From assembly GCA_017539645.1 (NCBI GenBank), contig JAFYCM010000074.1, positions 39,583 to 103,582 of the forward strand: DNA of 64,000 nt, given 5' to 3'. The position numbers and the translations under genes are program-made. Each line of letters begins with the position of its first letter. Positions within the stretch are counted from its first letter, which is position 1. Shown here in pieces: positions 31,380 through 40,214 of the stretch. The stretch comes from Bacteroidales bacterium (GTDB taxonomy: Bacteria > Bacteroidota > Bacteroidia > Bacteroidales > Marinilabiliaceae). A model generated the notes under the pieces. The model worked only from the letters and a program-made list of their open reading frames with translations, searched no databases and was not told where the DNA came from.

Positions 31380-33371
31380 ATGGATCCAATCTATGTAACT
31401 GACCCTTGGCTAAAGCCCTACGCGTCAACCATCGACCGACGTCATGCGCAGGCGATGGGCAAACTTGAAGAGATAAAAGAGATGTACGGTCCGTTGCAAG
31501 ATTTTGCTTCGGCCTACAAATATTATGGTCTGCATTGCGAAAAAGATTCATGGATATTGCGTGAGTATGCACCGCATGCGACAGAAATATATGTGATAGG
31601 TGAATTTTCGTCGTGGAAAGAGAACGACGCTTACAAAATGACGCGCCTCGACGATGGCAGTTGGGAAATACATATTCCGCACACTGTTCTTAACCACGGC
31701 GATAAATATAAAATGTCCGTTCATTGGGACGGCGGACAAGGCGAGCGCTTACCATCGTTTGTCAATCGCGTAATTCAAGACCCAACAACATTAGTTTTCG
31801 ATGCTCAGGCGTGGAACGAGAAACCATATAAATGGCACGATAAAGATTTTGTGCCGAGTACTCGTCCGCTGCTTATCTACGAGGCTCACATAGGTATGTC
31901 GGGCGAAAAAGAGGGCATCGCTTCGTTTGACGACTTTCGCAAAAATGTTCTTCCGCACGTCATAGAGACTGGCTACAATGTGCTCCAGCTCATGGCCATT
32001 CAAGAACACCCATATTATGGAAGTTTTGGCTATCACGTGAGCAACTTCTTTGCAGTGTCGAGCCGTTTTGGTACGCCTAACGAACTAAAGCGCCTTATCG
32101 ACGAAGCTCATCAGGCGGGCATTGCCGTAATTATGGATATTGTGCACTCGCACGCCGTGAAGAATGAAAACGAAGGTATCTCGCGCCTCGATGGTACAAC
32201 CGACCTATATTTCCACTTTGGCAATCGAGGCAACCATCCCGCTTGGGATAGCCGATGCTTCAATTATGGCAAAAACGAGACGCTACGCTTCCTGCTTTCC
32301 AACTGCCGTTATTGGCTCGATGAATATCACTTCGATGGCTACCGCTTCGATGGCGTTACGTCGATGCTATACTACGATCACGGTTTGGGTAAAGATTTCA
32401 CTTGCTACGACGACTATTTCAATGGCGGCGAAGACGACGATGCCATTACCTATCTGACGCTCGCTAATATGGTTATCCACGAGTTCAAACCCGATGCCAT
32501 AACCATAGCCGAAGAAATGAGCGGCTTCCCAGGCATAGCAGGCGAAGTTGATGCTGGCGGCGTTGGGTTCAACTTCCGTTTGTCGATGGGCGTGCCCGAC
32601 TATTGGATAAAGCTCATCAAGGAGGTGCCGGACGAAAAATGGCCTGTTGGTAAGATGTTCTACGAACTCCAGGCACATCGTCCAGAGGAACTCACTATAA
32701 ATTATGCCGAGAGCCACGACCAAGCGCTTGTTGGCGATAAAACCATCATCTTCCGCTTGATGGACAAGGAGATGTATACCGATATGAATGTAGACAGCCA
32801 AAATCTTATTATAGATAGAGGTATGGCGCTGCATAAGATGATACGTCTCATAACGCTATTTACGTCATCGGGCGGCTACTTGACATTCATGGGCAACGAG
32901 TTCGGACATCCCGAATGGATCGATTTCCCACGTGAAGGCAATGGCTGGAGCTATAAATATGCACGGCGCCAATGGAATTTGGCAAAGGCCGATTACTTGC
33001 GCTATCACTTCTTGCTCGATTTTGAGAAGGAAATGCTCGAGGTGTTCAAAAAAGTGCCTGTGCCATCGTGGCCATATCGTCTCTACGACTACGACCCAAC
33101 GCAAGTTGTGGCGTTTATGCGTGGCGAATATCTGCTCGTGTTCAACTTCTCGCCTAATAATTCCTATACCGATTATGGAATTCCTGCGCCGAAAGGTCGC
33201 TATAGCATAGTATTCTCTACTGATGAAGGTCGCTTCAATGGCTTTGATCGCAACGACATGTTCTTCGTGTTCTATACTCAGCCAGAAGGCGACCATCATA
33301 CTCTACATCTATATTTACCCTCGCGCTCGGCAATGGTTCTCCTCCGTCGCGACATAGTAAGAATCCGCTGA
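31380..33371 (+). CDS. glgB: 1,4-alpha-glucan branching enzyme
   Basis: Introduces alpha-1,6 branches into glycogen. 663 residues, the eukaryote-like GH13_8 form common in Bacteroidetes. Seen: a CBM48-like N-terminal domain (FSSWKENDAYKMTRLDDGSW), then catalytic landmarks LIYEAHIGMSGEKEGI, VIMDIVHSHAVKN, DGYRFDGVTSMLYYDHG (nucleophile Asp324), ITIAEEMSGFPGI (acid Glu378) and INYAESHDQALVGDKT, followed by the C-terminal beta domain. The other glycogen genes are at 18.3-25.5 kb, about 6 kb away. It lies 2 nt after the pseudokinase and overlaps the methyltransferase start, so these three form an operon. Confidence 0.95.
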   Translation: MDPIYVTDPWLKPYASTIDRRHAQAMGKLEEIKEMYGPLQDFASAYKYYGLHCEKDSWILREYAPHATEIYVIGEFSSWKENDAYKMTRLDDGSWEIHIPHTVLNHGDKYKMSVHWDGGQGERLPSFVNRVIQDPTTLVFDAQAWNEKPYKWHDKDFVPSTRPLLIYEAHIGMSGEKEGIASFDDFRKNVLPHVIETGYNVLQLMAIQEHPYYGSFGYHVSNFFAVSSRFGTPNELKRLIDEAHQAGIAVIMDIVHSHAVKNENEGISRLDGTTDLYFHFGNRGNHPAWDSRCFNYGKNETLRFLLSNCRYWLDEYHFDGYRFDGVTSMLYYDHGLGKDFTCYDDYFNGGEDDDAITYLTLANMVIHEFKPDAITIAEEMSGFPGIAGEVDAGGVGFNFRLSMGVPDYWIKLIKEVPDEKWPVGKMFYELQAHRPEELTINYAESHDQALVGDKTIIFRLMDKEMYTDMNVDSQNLIIDRGMALHKMIRLITLFTSSGGYLTFMGNEFGHPEWIDFPREGNGWSYKYARRQWNLAKADYLRYHFLLDFEKEMLEVFKKVPVPSWPYRLYDYDPTQVVAFMRGEYLLVFNFSPNNSYTDYGIPAPKGRYSIVFSTDEGRFNGFDRNDMFFVFYTQPEGDHHTLHLYLPSRSAMVLLRRDIVRIR

Positions 33372-34186
33372 TGGCAAACCCACTCAAACAGCATTCAACA
33401 AAAGGTCAAACGGCGTTAGAGCGCCATTACAATAGTCATAAAGAGGATTTGCGACTCCAGCGTCGACACGGCGTTGTGGAGTTTCGCGTATCTATGAAGT
33501 TTATTCTCGATTATCTGCCTAAGGATAAAGCGCCAGCCGATGTTAAGATACTCGACCTTGGCGCTGGCACTGGTCGCTACACCAAGGAACTCCTCAAAAT
33601 GGGCTACGACGTCACTGCTGTTGAGCCTGTGCGCCATAATCTTGAGATACTTCGCCAGAATATCCCCGACGCCAAGTCGTACCTTGGCAATGCGCTGAAT
33701 TTGAAATTCCTTTCGCCTAATAAATATGACGCTGTGATAAGTTTCGGCCCTATGTATCATCTCATTAGCGATGAGGAAAAGTTGCAAGCTTTTGCCGAAA
33801 TACGTAATGTCACCGTAGATGGCGGTGTGATTTTTCAAGCTTATTTGCTGAATGACTATAGTATCATTTCGTATTGCTTTGCCGAAAATCGCATGCCCGA
33901 ACTTCTCCGCCGCGGTCAGGTTGACGAAAAATTTCGTGTGCATCCTGCAAGTGACGAACTTTACGACTATGTAGATTTTGATACCATCGACAAATTGAAT
34001 GCAGCCACCAATCTGCAACGTTTGACAATCTTCTCGCCCGATGGCCCTACGGATTTCATACGTACGCAGCTGAATGCTATGAACGACGAGACATTCGAAC
34101 TCTTTGTGCAATATCAGATGCAGCGCGCCGAACGCCCCGATATGCTTGGCGCTTCATCGCATATTGTTGATGTGCTGAGAAAATAG
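33371..34186 (+). CDS. Class I SAM-dependent methyltransferase
   Basis: 271 residues. The SAM-binding motif I is VKILDLGAGTGRYTKELLKM (about residues 58-77), followed by YDVTAVEPVRHNLEIL (motif II acidic Glu) and YDAVISFGPMYHLISDEEKL (post-motif), then a variable C-terminal half. The substrate is unknown; the fold is that of small-molecule methyltransferases. Its ATG overlaps the glgB stop codon (TGATG), so translation is coupled to glgB. A terminator-type hairpin follows at 34210. Confidence 0.88.
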   Translation: MANPLKQHSTKGQTALERHYNSHKEDLRLQRRHGVVEFRVSMKFILDYLPKDKAPADVKILDLGAGTGRYTKELLKMGYDVTAVEPVRHNLEILRQNIPDAKSYLGNALNLKFLSPNKYDAVISFGPMYHLISDEEKLQAFAEIRNVTVDGGVIFQAYLLNDYSIISYCFAENRMPELLRRGQVDEKFRVHPASDELYDYVDFDTIDKLNAATNLQRLTIFSPDGPTDFIRTQLNAMNDETFELFVQYQMQRAERPDMLGASSHIVDVLRK

Positions 34187-34209
34187 AAATATTTATAGCG
34201 TATACATAC

Positions 34210-34250
34210 AAAAAACCACGTTAGCATCATCTGCCGACGTGGTTTTGTCT
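34210..34250. terminator. Bidirectional terminator between methyltransferase and rprY
   Basis: AAAACCACGT...ACGTGGTTTT hairpin with A-run on one side and T-run on the other; serves the convergent genes. Confidence 0.8.
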
Positions 34251-34272
34251 TTATTGATTAGAAAAAATCAAA

Positions 34273-34956
34273 TCAGATAACAAGTTTGTAGCCCTTGCCG
34301 TGAACGTTGATAATCTCGATTGATGGGTCGTCTTTGAGGTGCTTGCGAAGCTTGGTGATGTAAACGTCCATCGAACGAGCGTTGAAGTAGTTGTCGTCCA
34401 CCCAAATGGTCTTGAGGGCGATGTTGCGCTCCAAAATCTTGTTTGCATTCACGCAGAGAAGTTTGAGGAGTTCGCTCTCTTTGGTGGTGAGCTTTATTAC
34501 ATCCTCACCATTGATGAGCTGCTGCTTCTGAGTGTCGAACTTGAATTTGCCGAGCGTGTAAGTCTCTTGCACTACGTTGTTGCCCACTGAGCGACGGAGC
34601 ACAGCCTCTATACGCATAAGAAGCTCTTCCATCGAGAATGGTTTCGACAGATAGTCATCGGCACCAGCTTTGAAACCTTGAAGCACGTCGTCCTTCTGGC
34701 TCTTTGCGGTGAGGAAGATAATGGGGACATCAGAGTTGATGAGTCGGATGTCTTTGGCCAAAGTGATACCATCTTTCTTAGGCATCATGACATCGAAAAT
34801 GCAGATGTCGAACTTATTGGCAACAAAAGCGTTGTATGCGTCTTCGCCGTTTGGCTCCAATTGAGCATCGAAGCCCTTCGACTGAAGGTATTCGCACAGT
34901 AGATTGCCGAGATTCTCATCGTCCTCGGCTAAAAGAATCTTATACTCCGTATCCAT
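34273..34956 (-). CDS. rprY: Response regulator, OmpR/PhoB family (RprY-like)
   Basis: 227 residues. Receiver domain with YKILLAEDDENLGNL (acidic pair), phosphoacceptor Asp55 in CIFDVMMPKKDG, and the conserved Thr and Lys in FLTAKSQKDDVLQGF and DDYLSKPFSMEEL. The C-terminal winged helix holds LTTKESELLKLLCVNANKIL and YFNARSMDVYITKLRKHL. The name is borrowed from Bacteroides fragilis RprY, whose partner gene order is the same, and is a family-level call. The kinase gene lies 6 nt upstream, so both are cotranscribed. Confidence 0.93.
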   Translation of the reverse strand: MDTEYKILLAEDDENLGNLLCEYLQSKGFDAQLEPNGEDAYNAFVANKFDICIFDVMMPKKDGITLAKDIRLINSDVPIIFLTAKSQKDDVLQGFKAGADDYLSKPFSMEELLMRIEAVLRRSVGNNVVQETYTLGKFKFDTQKQQLINGEDVIKLTTKESELLKLLCVNANKILERNIALKTIWVDDNYFNARSMDVYITKLRKHLKDDPSIEIINVHGKGYKLVI

Positions 34957-34962
34957 AATAAA

Positions 34963-36489
34963 CTATTTTTTTTGAGGTATGAATATTTCGAATTTTGATC
35001 CAACATTAAGTGTGCTTTCTACAGTGATTTGTCCGCCGTGGTCTTCAATAATCTTCTTTACGTATGCTAAACCAAGACCGAATCCCTTGACGTTGTGTAC
35101 GTTGCCTGTAGGAGCGCGGTAAAATTTTTCAAATATACGATTCAAATTCTCTTTTGAGATGCCTAAACCATTGTCTTTTATAGATATAACAATGCCGTTC
35201 GGACGGTTATATGTACGTACGTAGAGAATAGGTGCGTCTCTGCGATATTTGAATGCGTTGTCGAGCAAGTTGAATATTACGTTGGTGAAGTGTACTTCGT
35301 CGACTTTGGCTATCGAGTTGGTGGCTTCGAGGTCGATGTCGAGTTCGCCGTGCTCACTCTCTACCTTTATTTGGAAACTATTGGTCACCTTCGTAACAAT
35401 CTCGTTGATATCCATCTCCTTGAGTTTTAGGCTTGCCTTGCCGCGGTCGAGGGCAGACATTTGCAGAATCTTCTCTACTTGGAATGTCAAGCGTTTCGAT
35501 TCGTCGAGTATTATGCCCGTGATTCTCAATATCGATTTCTCTGTTATGCTCGATGAGGTGTCTTTCATCATCTGAGCGGCGAGTGAGATGGTAGATATTG
35601 GCGTTTTGAACTCGTGCGTCATATTACTTATGAAGTCGTTTTTGATGACGTCGAGTTTGCGCTGATGGAATATGACAAATATGGTATAACCAGAAATTAC
35701 AAAAATCAGGAATGTAAATATCAACGATGGTATTGCCAATCGCGTCGACTCCTTGAAGAATGTCTTGTCTTGCGGGAAGTAGACGGAGAGCGTGTTCATC
35801 TTGGCGTGCACGTCGCGTGGGAAAAGACGTTTGCTATAAACGTGGTTTTCGGGCGAAGGATTGTAGGCCGGCGTGCTGAATACAATCTTGCCGTTGGAAC
35901 TGAATACAGCAAACTCGTAGTTGTCGCGTATGCCGCACTCGTCGAAGTTGCGCATAAGCAATCCGTCGAGGCGTTGTTGGTTGATACGTTTACTTATAGG
36001 TATGTCTTCGCAGATGGAGTGCATAAGCATACTTGTCTGCTCCGAAATCTTGTCGCGCAATTCGTCTTGCAGAGCAATCATTGCGCTGGCAATTGGGTCG
36101 ATGTGCGAATTTTTATTTATGGCCGTTTCGCCATTGAATGCCGATATGAGCGAATCGCGACGATAAGTATTGAGTGAGAAGTGACCACTCAAATCGAGGT
36201 CGAGCGAGATATTATAGTCTTTATAATACTTGCTAAGCTCCTCTTTCTTTTCGTCATTCTTGCGTTGAAAAAGGGCGCGTGTGTTATGATTTCCTATGGA
36301 CTTTATTGTAGAAATCTCATCGCGTTCAAGTCGGTCAATAACGTTGTCGATACTTTGTAGCACTTGCTGCTCAAAGTGTGTCTGACGCAATTTTGTTGCT
36401 TCGACTATCCACTGCGCTTGCATGAAAATCAAGCCAGCAAAAGCGATTGTCATTACTACAATAAGCCAAAAAATAATTTTTTTGCTCAT
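34963..36489 (-). CDS. rprX: Sensor histidine kinase (RprX-like)
   Basis: 508 residues. First membrane segment at about residues 5-25 (IIFWLIVVMTIAFAGLIFMQ), a periplasmic sensor of about 230 residues, a second segment SLIFTFLIFVISGYTIFVIF (about 255-275), then HisKA with intact phospho-His292 in ISNMTHEFKTPISTISLAAQ. HATPase: NVIFNLLDNAFKYRR (N-box), IKDNGLGISKENLNRIFEKF (G1 and F boxes), GFGLGLAYVKKII (G2 box). All catalytic motifs are present, unlike in the two degenerate kinases in this window. It is upstream of and cotranscribed with rprY. A possible -7 match (36494-36501) would leave an implausibly short leader. Confidence 0.93.
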   Translation of the reverse strand: MSKKIIFWLIVVMTIAFAGLIFMQAQWIVEATKLRQTHFEQQVLQSIDNVIDRLERDEISTIKSIGNHNTRALFQRKNDEKKEELSKYYKDYNISLDLDLSGHFSLNTYRRDSLISAFNGETAINKNSHIDPIASAMIALQDELRDKISEQTSMLMHSICEDIPISKRINQQRLDGLLMRNFDECGIRDNYEFAVFSSNGKIVFSTPAYNPSPENHVYSKRLFPRDVHAKMNTLSVYFPQDKTFFKESTRLAIPSLIFTFLIFVISGYTIFVIFHQRKLDVIKNDFISNMTHEFKTPISTISLAAQMMKDTSSSITEKSILRITGIILDESKRLTFQVEKILQMSALDRGKASLKLKEMDINEIVTKVTNSFQIKVESEHGELDIDLEATNSIAKVDEVHFTNVIFNLLDNAFKYRRDAPILYVRTYNRPNGIVISIKDNGLGISKENLNRIFEKFYRAPTGNVHNVKGFGLGLAYVKKIIEDHGGQITVESTLNVGSKFEIFIPQKK

Positions 36490-37023
36490 ATCACAAAATT
36501 AACATTTGTGTTAAAATTCAAAGGCTAAATAATGAGAATTTTCTATTGAGTTGTTTTTTTTTATTATGCTAATCTGAAAAATGTCATTGGCTTCGCCGAA
36601 ATTCGTTTCTTCGCTGCGCCCCCAATGAGACTTTGAATTTTCAATTCTCAATTTTTCAACTTTCAATTCTCAATTTACTATCTTCGCTATGTTTTCTCGT
36701 GCCGAAGCACACAAAGGTGGGCTAATAAAAACGGCGAGGGGAGGCATTTTTATAGAAAGACGTTGACTTAGCGTCTTATCCGCGGTGGGTCGAATCTCGC
36801 AAATTCACTAATCATTCGCGTGATAAGGCAATGGTTGATGTCCATTGTTGTGTATTTGATATTCTATCAATATACATACACGTGGGCTTCGGCATTGCTT
36901 ATCCTCGAATGATGGCAATGCGAGAGCCAGACCCATGGGATGAGCAATTAGTACAGATTCCCACGTTTTTCTTTTTTATTTATGCCACGCTTGGGAGTCG
37001 GTGGCACAAGAAAACATTTCATT
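36490..37023. other. 534-bp gene-free region upstream of the fimbrillin gene
   Basis: No credible gene. It holds TTCAATTCTCAATTT direct repeats (about 36640-36675), a TCATTGGCTTCGCCGAAATTCG repeat fragment (36584-36605), a hairpin AAGACG/CGTCTT (about 36760-36780), and a stem TGCCAC/GTGGCA (36983-37006) just before the fimbrillin start. No inverted repeats flanking a promoter (as for a phase-variable switch) are visible. Confidence 0.55.
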
Positions 37024-37032
37024 ATGATTACA

Positions 37033-38613
37033 ATGAAAGCACAAATTACAACATTAGCGTTGTGCGCAATGACTCTCGCGGCCTGCAACCACGACAAAGA
37101 CGATGCTCCGCAACCATCCAATTCCGGAGAAATTGTTATCGATGCCAACGTTGGACAAATGACCGAGAAAAAATCTTTGAAACTCGGCACAACGTTCGAT
37201 GCTGGCGATGCCATTTCTGTTTATGCTTGGACTGGCTCATCATCAGCGATTGATGCTGAAAACTTGCAGGTAAACAATGCCATAAATACGCTTGGTGATG
37301 ATGGTAAGTGGACTGCAACCCCGAAAATGCTTTGGAAAGATGGGCAATCTAAGCACTATTTCCTTGGTGTTTATCCGCAGAAAACAATCACAAATTTCAC
37401 TGCCGATGAGTATGCACTTAACACTGCCGACCAAGAGGCAAGCGATGTGCTTGTTGCAACGAATCTCGATGGCATTTCGTATCGCTCAACCTCAGTGCCA
37501 CTGACGTTCAAGCACATTATGTCTGTTCTGTACGTAAATATCAATTATGCGAATTTTAGCACAGAACCAACGGAGGCGATTGTGAAGGTTAACGCCAAGA
37601 CAAATGCTACGATTAATTATTTGACTAAGAGTGTTACGCCAACTGGCGACAACTCCGATATAGTGCTGCCTGCCATTGAAACCGTTGATGGCTATAAGTT
37701 TAGCTACAAATCTGTATTGATTCCGCAGAGTGGCATAAAAGAAATAGTTATTCGCATTGGCGACCAATCGTTTGCTTACGTGCCACAAAAAGGCATTACT
37801 CTAAAGAGTGGTTGTTACACAACGATAAACATGACAATTCGCCGCAATGAAATAACGAATGATAATGTTTCTATTGTCGATTGGAACAAAGAAGAGCCTA
37901 TCGATGTAGATGCTCTTGAAAAAGGTGATCCTTCTACAGTTGCTGCTGTAGACCTTGGCCTTACAAGCGGCACGCTATGGGCAGACCGCAATATTGGCGC
38001 TTCTGCACCTGAAGAATACGGCGACTACTACGCTTGGGGCGAGATAGAAACAAAGGATTATTGCGATTGGAGTACATACAAATACTGCAATGGCTCTAAT
38101 ACTACTATGAATAAATACTGCACCAATAGCTCCTATGGCACTGTCGATAATAAAACCGAGCTTGACGATGCAGATGATGTAGCCGTACAAACATGGGGTG
38201 GCAAATGGAAGATGCCAACCACTGAGCAGCAACAAGAACTAATAAGTGAATGTTATTGGGTATGGACTAATACCTACAATGCTAAAAGCGTAAATGGCTA
38301 TATAGTATACAAGGCAAAAAATGCTTCAGACAAAGGTCAATATTCGGGATACACGCCATCAGACGAATACGACGTTACCTCCGATGCCCATATTTTCTTG
38401 CCCACCGCTGGCTATGGTGGGATTAGCGACGTCATCTTTGTGAGCACGTACGGCGTCTATTGGTCGCGTTCGCTCTACACGAGCAGCGCCTACGGCGCGT
38501 ACGGCTCCGACGACGCGTACGTACTGGACTTCACTTCGAGCCACGTGTTTAGGAACAACCACAGCAACCGCAACTACGGACGATCTGTCCGTGCCGTGTG
38601 CCCAGCCGAGTGA
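37033..38613 (+). CDS. Fimbrillin/FISUMP lipoprotein with a candidate hypervariable C-terminus
   Basis: 526 residues. Signal peptide MKAQITTLALCAMTLAAC with lipobox LAAC (Cys18). Residues about 30-300 match fimbrillin-like proteins (GEIVIDANVGQMTEKKSLKL, FDAGDAISVYAWTGSSSAID, LTFKHIMSVLYVNINY). Residues about 310-526 are a FISUMP-type (Fibrobacter succinogenes major paralogous) domain: AAVDLGLTSGTLWADRNIGA, YYAWGEIETKDY, TWGGKWKMPTTEQQQELISE, ending YGRSVRAVCPAE. This domain has a C-type-lectin-like fold. The last about 45 codons switch to NNC codons and high G+C. An ATG 9 nt upstream (37024) is equally possible as the start. A weak hairpin-T8 terminator follows at 38641. Confidence 0.85.
   Translation: MKAQITTLALCAMTLAACNHDKDDAPQPSNSGEIVIDANVGQMTEKKSLKLGTTFDAGDAISVYAWTGSSSAIDAENLQVNNAINTLGDDGKWTATPKMLWKDGQSKHYFLGVYPQKTITNFTADEYALNTADQEASDVLVATNLDGISYRSTSVPLTFKHIMSVLYVNINYANFSTEPTEAIVKVNAKTNATINYLTKSVTPTGDNSDIVLPAIETVDGYKFSYKSVLIPQSGIKEIVIRIGDQSFAYVPQKGITLKSGCYTTINMTIRRNEITNDNVSIVDWNKEEPIDVDALEKGDPSTVAAVDLGLTSGTLWADRNIGASAPEEYGDYYAWGEIETKDYCDWSTYKYCNGSNTTMNKYCTNSSYGTVDNKTELDDADDVAVQTWGGKWKMPTTEQQQELISECYWVWTNTYNAKSVNGYIVYKAKNASDKGQYSGYTPSDEYDVTSDAHIFLPTAGYGGISDVIFVSTYGVYWSRSLYTSSAYGAYGSDDAYVLDFTSSHVFRNNHSNRNYGRSVRAVCPAE
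38449..38600 (+). other. Candidate diversity-generating-retroelement variable region
   Basis: Within the FISUMP gene, 28 of 43 codons from 38449 to 38577 end in C (TAC, GGC, AGC, GAC, AAC, CAC, CGC), and G+C is 72 of 120 bases at 38461-38580 versus 21 of 60 at 38281-38340 (hand counts). The variable-looking stretch ends just before the conserved GRSVRAVCPAE. NNC codons at scattered positions with fixed framework codons are the pattern left by adenine-directed mutagenesis of AAC codons. No reverse transcriptase or template repeat is visible in the window. Confidence 0.5.
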
Positions 38614-38640
38614 AGTAAAAATTTGAAAGTAAAAGTTAAT

Positions 38641-38676
38641 AGAGGGCTGTTCCAAAATGGGGCGGCTCTTTTTTTC
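38641..38676 (+). terminator. Probable terminator after the fimbrillin gene
   Basis: AGAGGGCTGTTCC...GGGGCGGCTCT imperfect hairpin followed by eight T. Confidence 0.6.
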
Positions 38677-38679
38677 TGC

Positions 38680-38763
38680 GTCATTCTGAGCATAGCGAAG
38701 AAACGCAGTTCGACGTAAGTCAATCCCATCACAACGGAGATCCTTCGCTGCACTCAGGATGAC
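38680..38763. repeat. MITE-like element with terminal inverted repeats
   Basis: GTCATTCTGAGCATAGCGAAG (first 20 bases shown as GTCATTCTGAGCATAGCGAA) at one end is mirrored by CTTCGCTGCACTCAGGATGAC at the other, 84 bp overall, able to fold into one long imperfect hairpin. A half copy is at 6104-6125, and a related fragment is near 36584-36625. Confidence 0.75.
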
Positions 38764-38855
38764 ATTGTGATTGAACGTGGCGCTTCTCGTCCCTGCATAC
38801 CACTACCGAAAAAAACTTGCGCTAAAACTATTTGTATAATGATGTTCGGCGGTGA

Positions 38856-38863
38856 TATTTTTG
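38856..38863 (+). promoter_or_regulatory. Putative -7 element for the AmpG-like gene
   Basis: TATTTTTG, 23 nt before the ATG at 38886; TTG at 38832-38834 lies 21 nt upstream. Confidence 0.5.
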
Positions 38864-38885
38864 CGTTATAAACGAAATAAAGCTT

Positions 38886-40124
38886 ATGCAACGTTCGCCT
38901 TGGCGGTGGATTCCGTCACTATATTTTGCAGAGGGTCTGCCTTACGCCATAATTATCAATGTGTCGGTAGTTATGTATAAAAATCTGGGCATCAGCAATG
39001 CTGAGATGGCTATGTATACGAGTTGGTTCTATCTGCCGTGGGTTATAAAACCGCTCTGGAGTCCGTTTGTCGACTTGTGCAAGACGAAGCGTTGGTGGAT
39101 TGTAGCTATGCAGACTTTGCTTAGCGTTGGCTTTGCGGTTGTTGCGTTTCTTATACCTACAAGCTTTTTCTTCCAATCTACCATTGCCGTCATGTGGCTG
39201 ATGGCGTTTGCATCTGCTACGCACGACATAGCTGCCGATGGATTCTACATGTTGGCGCAAAACGAGGAGCAGCAGTCGTTTTTCGTTGGTGTACGTAATA
39301 TTTTCTACCGCGTAGCTATGGTTGTGGGTCAAGGTGTTATGGTGATGGCAGCTGGTGCGCTTTGCCGCAAGACGGGAAGTATGGCTACTGCGTGGAGCTT
39401 GATTTTTGCAGCCGCAGCCGTACTCTTTTTGCTCATAGTTATCTATCACAAATTCAGTCTGCCACATGCGGCGAGCGACACGGTGAATGAGCGCGGCTCG
39501 ATGCGCGACATCTTCGTCAGTTTCTTTCGTAAAGATGGTATTCTGCCCGCGCTTGCATTCATATTATTATACAGATTAGGCGAAGCACAACTTGGCAAAA
39601 TGTCCGCGCCTTTCTTGCTCGATGACACGAGCGTTGGCGGACTTGCTATGAGCAACGAGCAAGTGGGCGTTATATATGGTACGGCGGGTGTTTTGGCGCT
39701 GCTTGCCGGCGGACTTGTGGGCGGCATAGCAGTGGCTAAGCGCGGCTTGCGTAGTTGGTTGTGGCCTATGATTCTTGCTATGAACGTGCCCAACCTTGTA
39801 TATGTAGTGCTGTCGTTGGCGCAGACGAACGATTTCTTTGTGGTATGTTCGGCTGTAGTGCTCGAGCAATTTGGCTACGGATTTGGCTTTACGGCATTTA
39901 CGCTATTCATAATACAATTCTCGCAAGGAGAATACAAGACGGCTCATTACGCGCTCTGCACCGGACTTATGGCGCTTGGCATGATGCTTCCCGGCATGAT
40001 TTCGGGCTATGTGCAAGAGATTTTGGGCTATACTTCGTTTTTCGTCTACGTACTTATATGTTGTGTGCCAGGCATTGTGTGCGCATCATTCATAAAGATT
40101 CATGATGAGAGAATAGCGAAGTAG
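38886..40124 (+). CDS. AmpG-like MFS permease
   Basis: 412 residues with about 12 membrane segments. The N-terminus SPWRWIPSLYFAEGLPYAII and YTSWFYLPWVIKPLWSPFVD are the AmpG-family (muropeptide permease) signatures, followed by ATHDIAADGFYMLAQNEEQQ and GVRNIFYRVAMVVGQGVMVM. Proteins of this family import anhydro-muropeptides for cell-wall recycling; the actual substrate here is inferred. The C-terminal half holds EQFGYGFGFTAFTLFIIQFS and LCTGLMALGMMLPGMISGYV. The gene stands alone with its own promoter between the fimbrillin gene and the degenerate hybrid kinase. Confidence 0.88.
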   Translation: MQRSPWRWIPSLYFAEGLPYAIIINVSVVMYKNLGISNAEMAMYTSWFYLPWVIKPLWSPFVDLCKTKRWWIVAMQTLLSVGFAVVAFLIPTSFFFQSTIAVMWLMAFASATHDIAADGFYMLAQNEEQQSFFVGVRNIFYRVAMVVGQGVMVMAAGALCRKTGSMATAWSLIFAAAAVLFLLIVIYHKFSLPHAASDTVNERGSMRDIFVSFFRKDGILPALAFILLYRLGEAQLGKMSAPFLLDDTSVGGLAMSNEQVGVIYGTAGVLALLAGGLVGGIAVAKRGLRSWLWPMILAMNVPNLVYVVLSLAQTNDFFVVCSAVVLEQFGYGFGFTAFTLFIIQFSQGEYKTAHYALCTGLMALGMMLPGMISGYVQEILGYTSFFVYVLICCVPGIVCASFIKIHDERIAK

Positions 40125-40214
40125 GATAGTTAAAATTTCATTTGCAAAATTTTTTCTGATTATACTTGCAATTCTGCTACGAAACGACGCTTTTCGCACT
40201 TACAACGATAACCC

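Noticed and set aside
36490-37023. Invertible promoter switch upstream of the fimbrillin gene
   Set aside because: Looked for inverted repeats flanking a promoter of the TTG-N19-TAnnTTTG type; only short hairpins were found.
36831-37253. A 140-codon open frame before the fimbrillin gene
   Set aside because: It overlaps the fimbrillin gene in another frame, lacks protein-like composition and would compete with a clear lipoprotein signal start.
37033-38613. A complete diversity-generating retroelement
   Set aside because: No reverse transcriptase, accessory protein or template repeat found in the window; only the candidate target region is visible.
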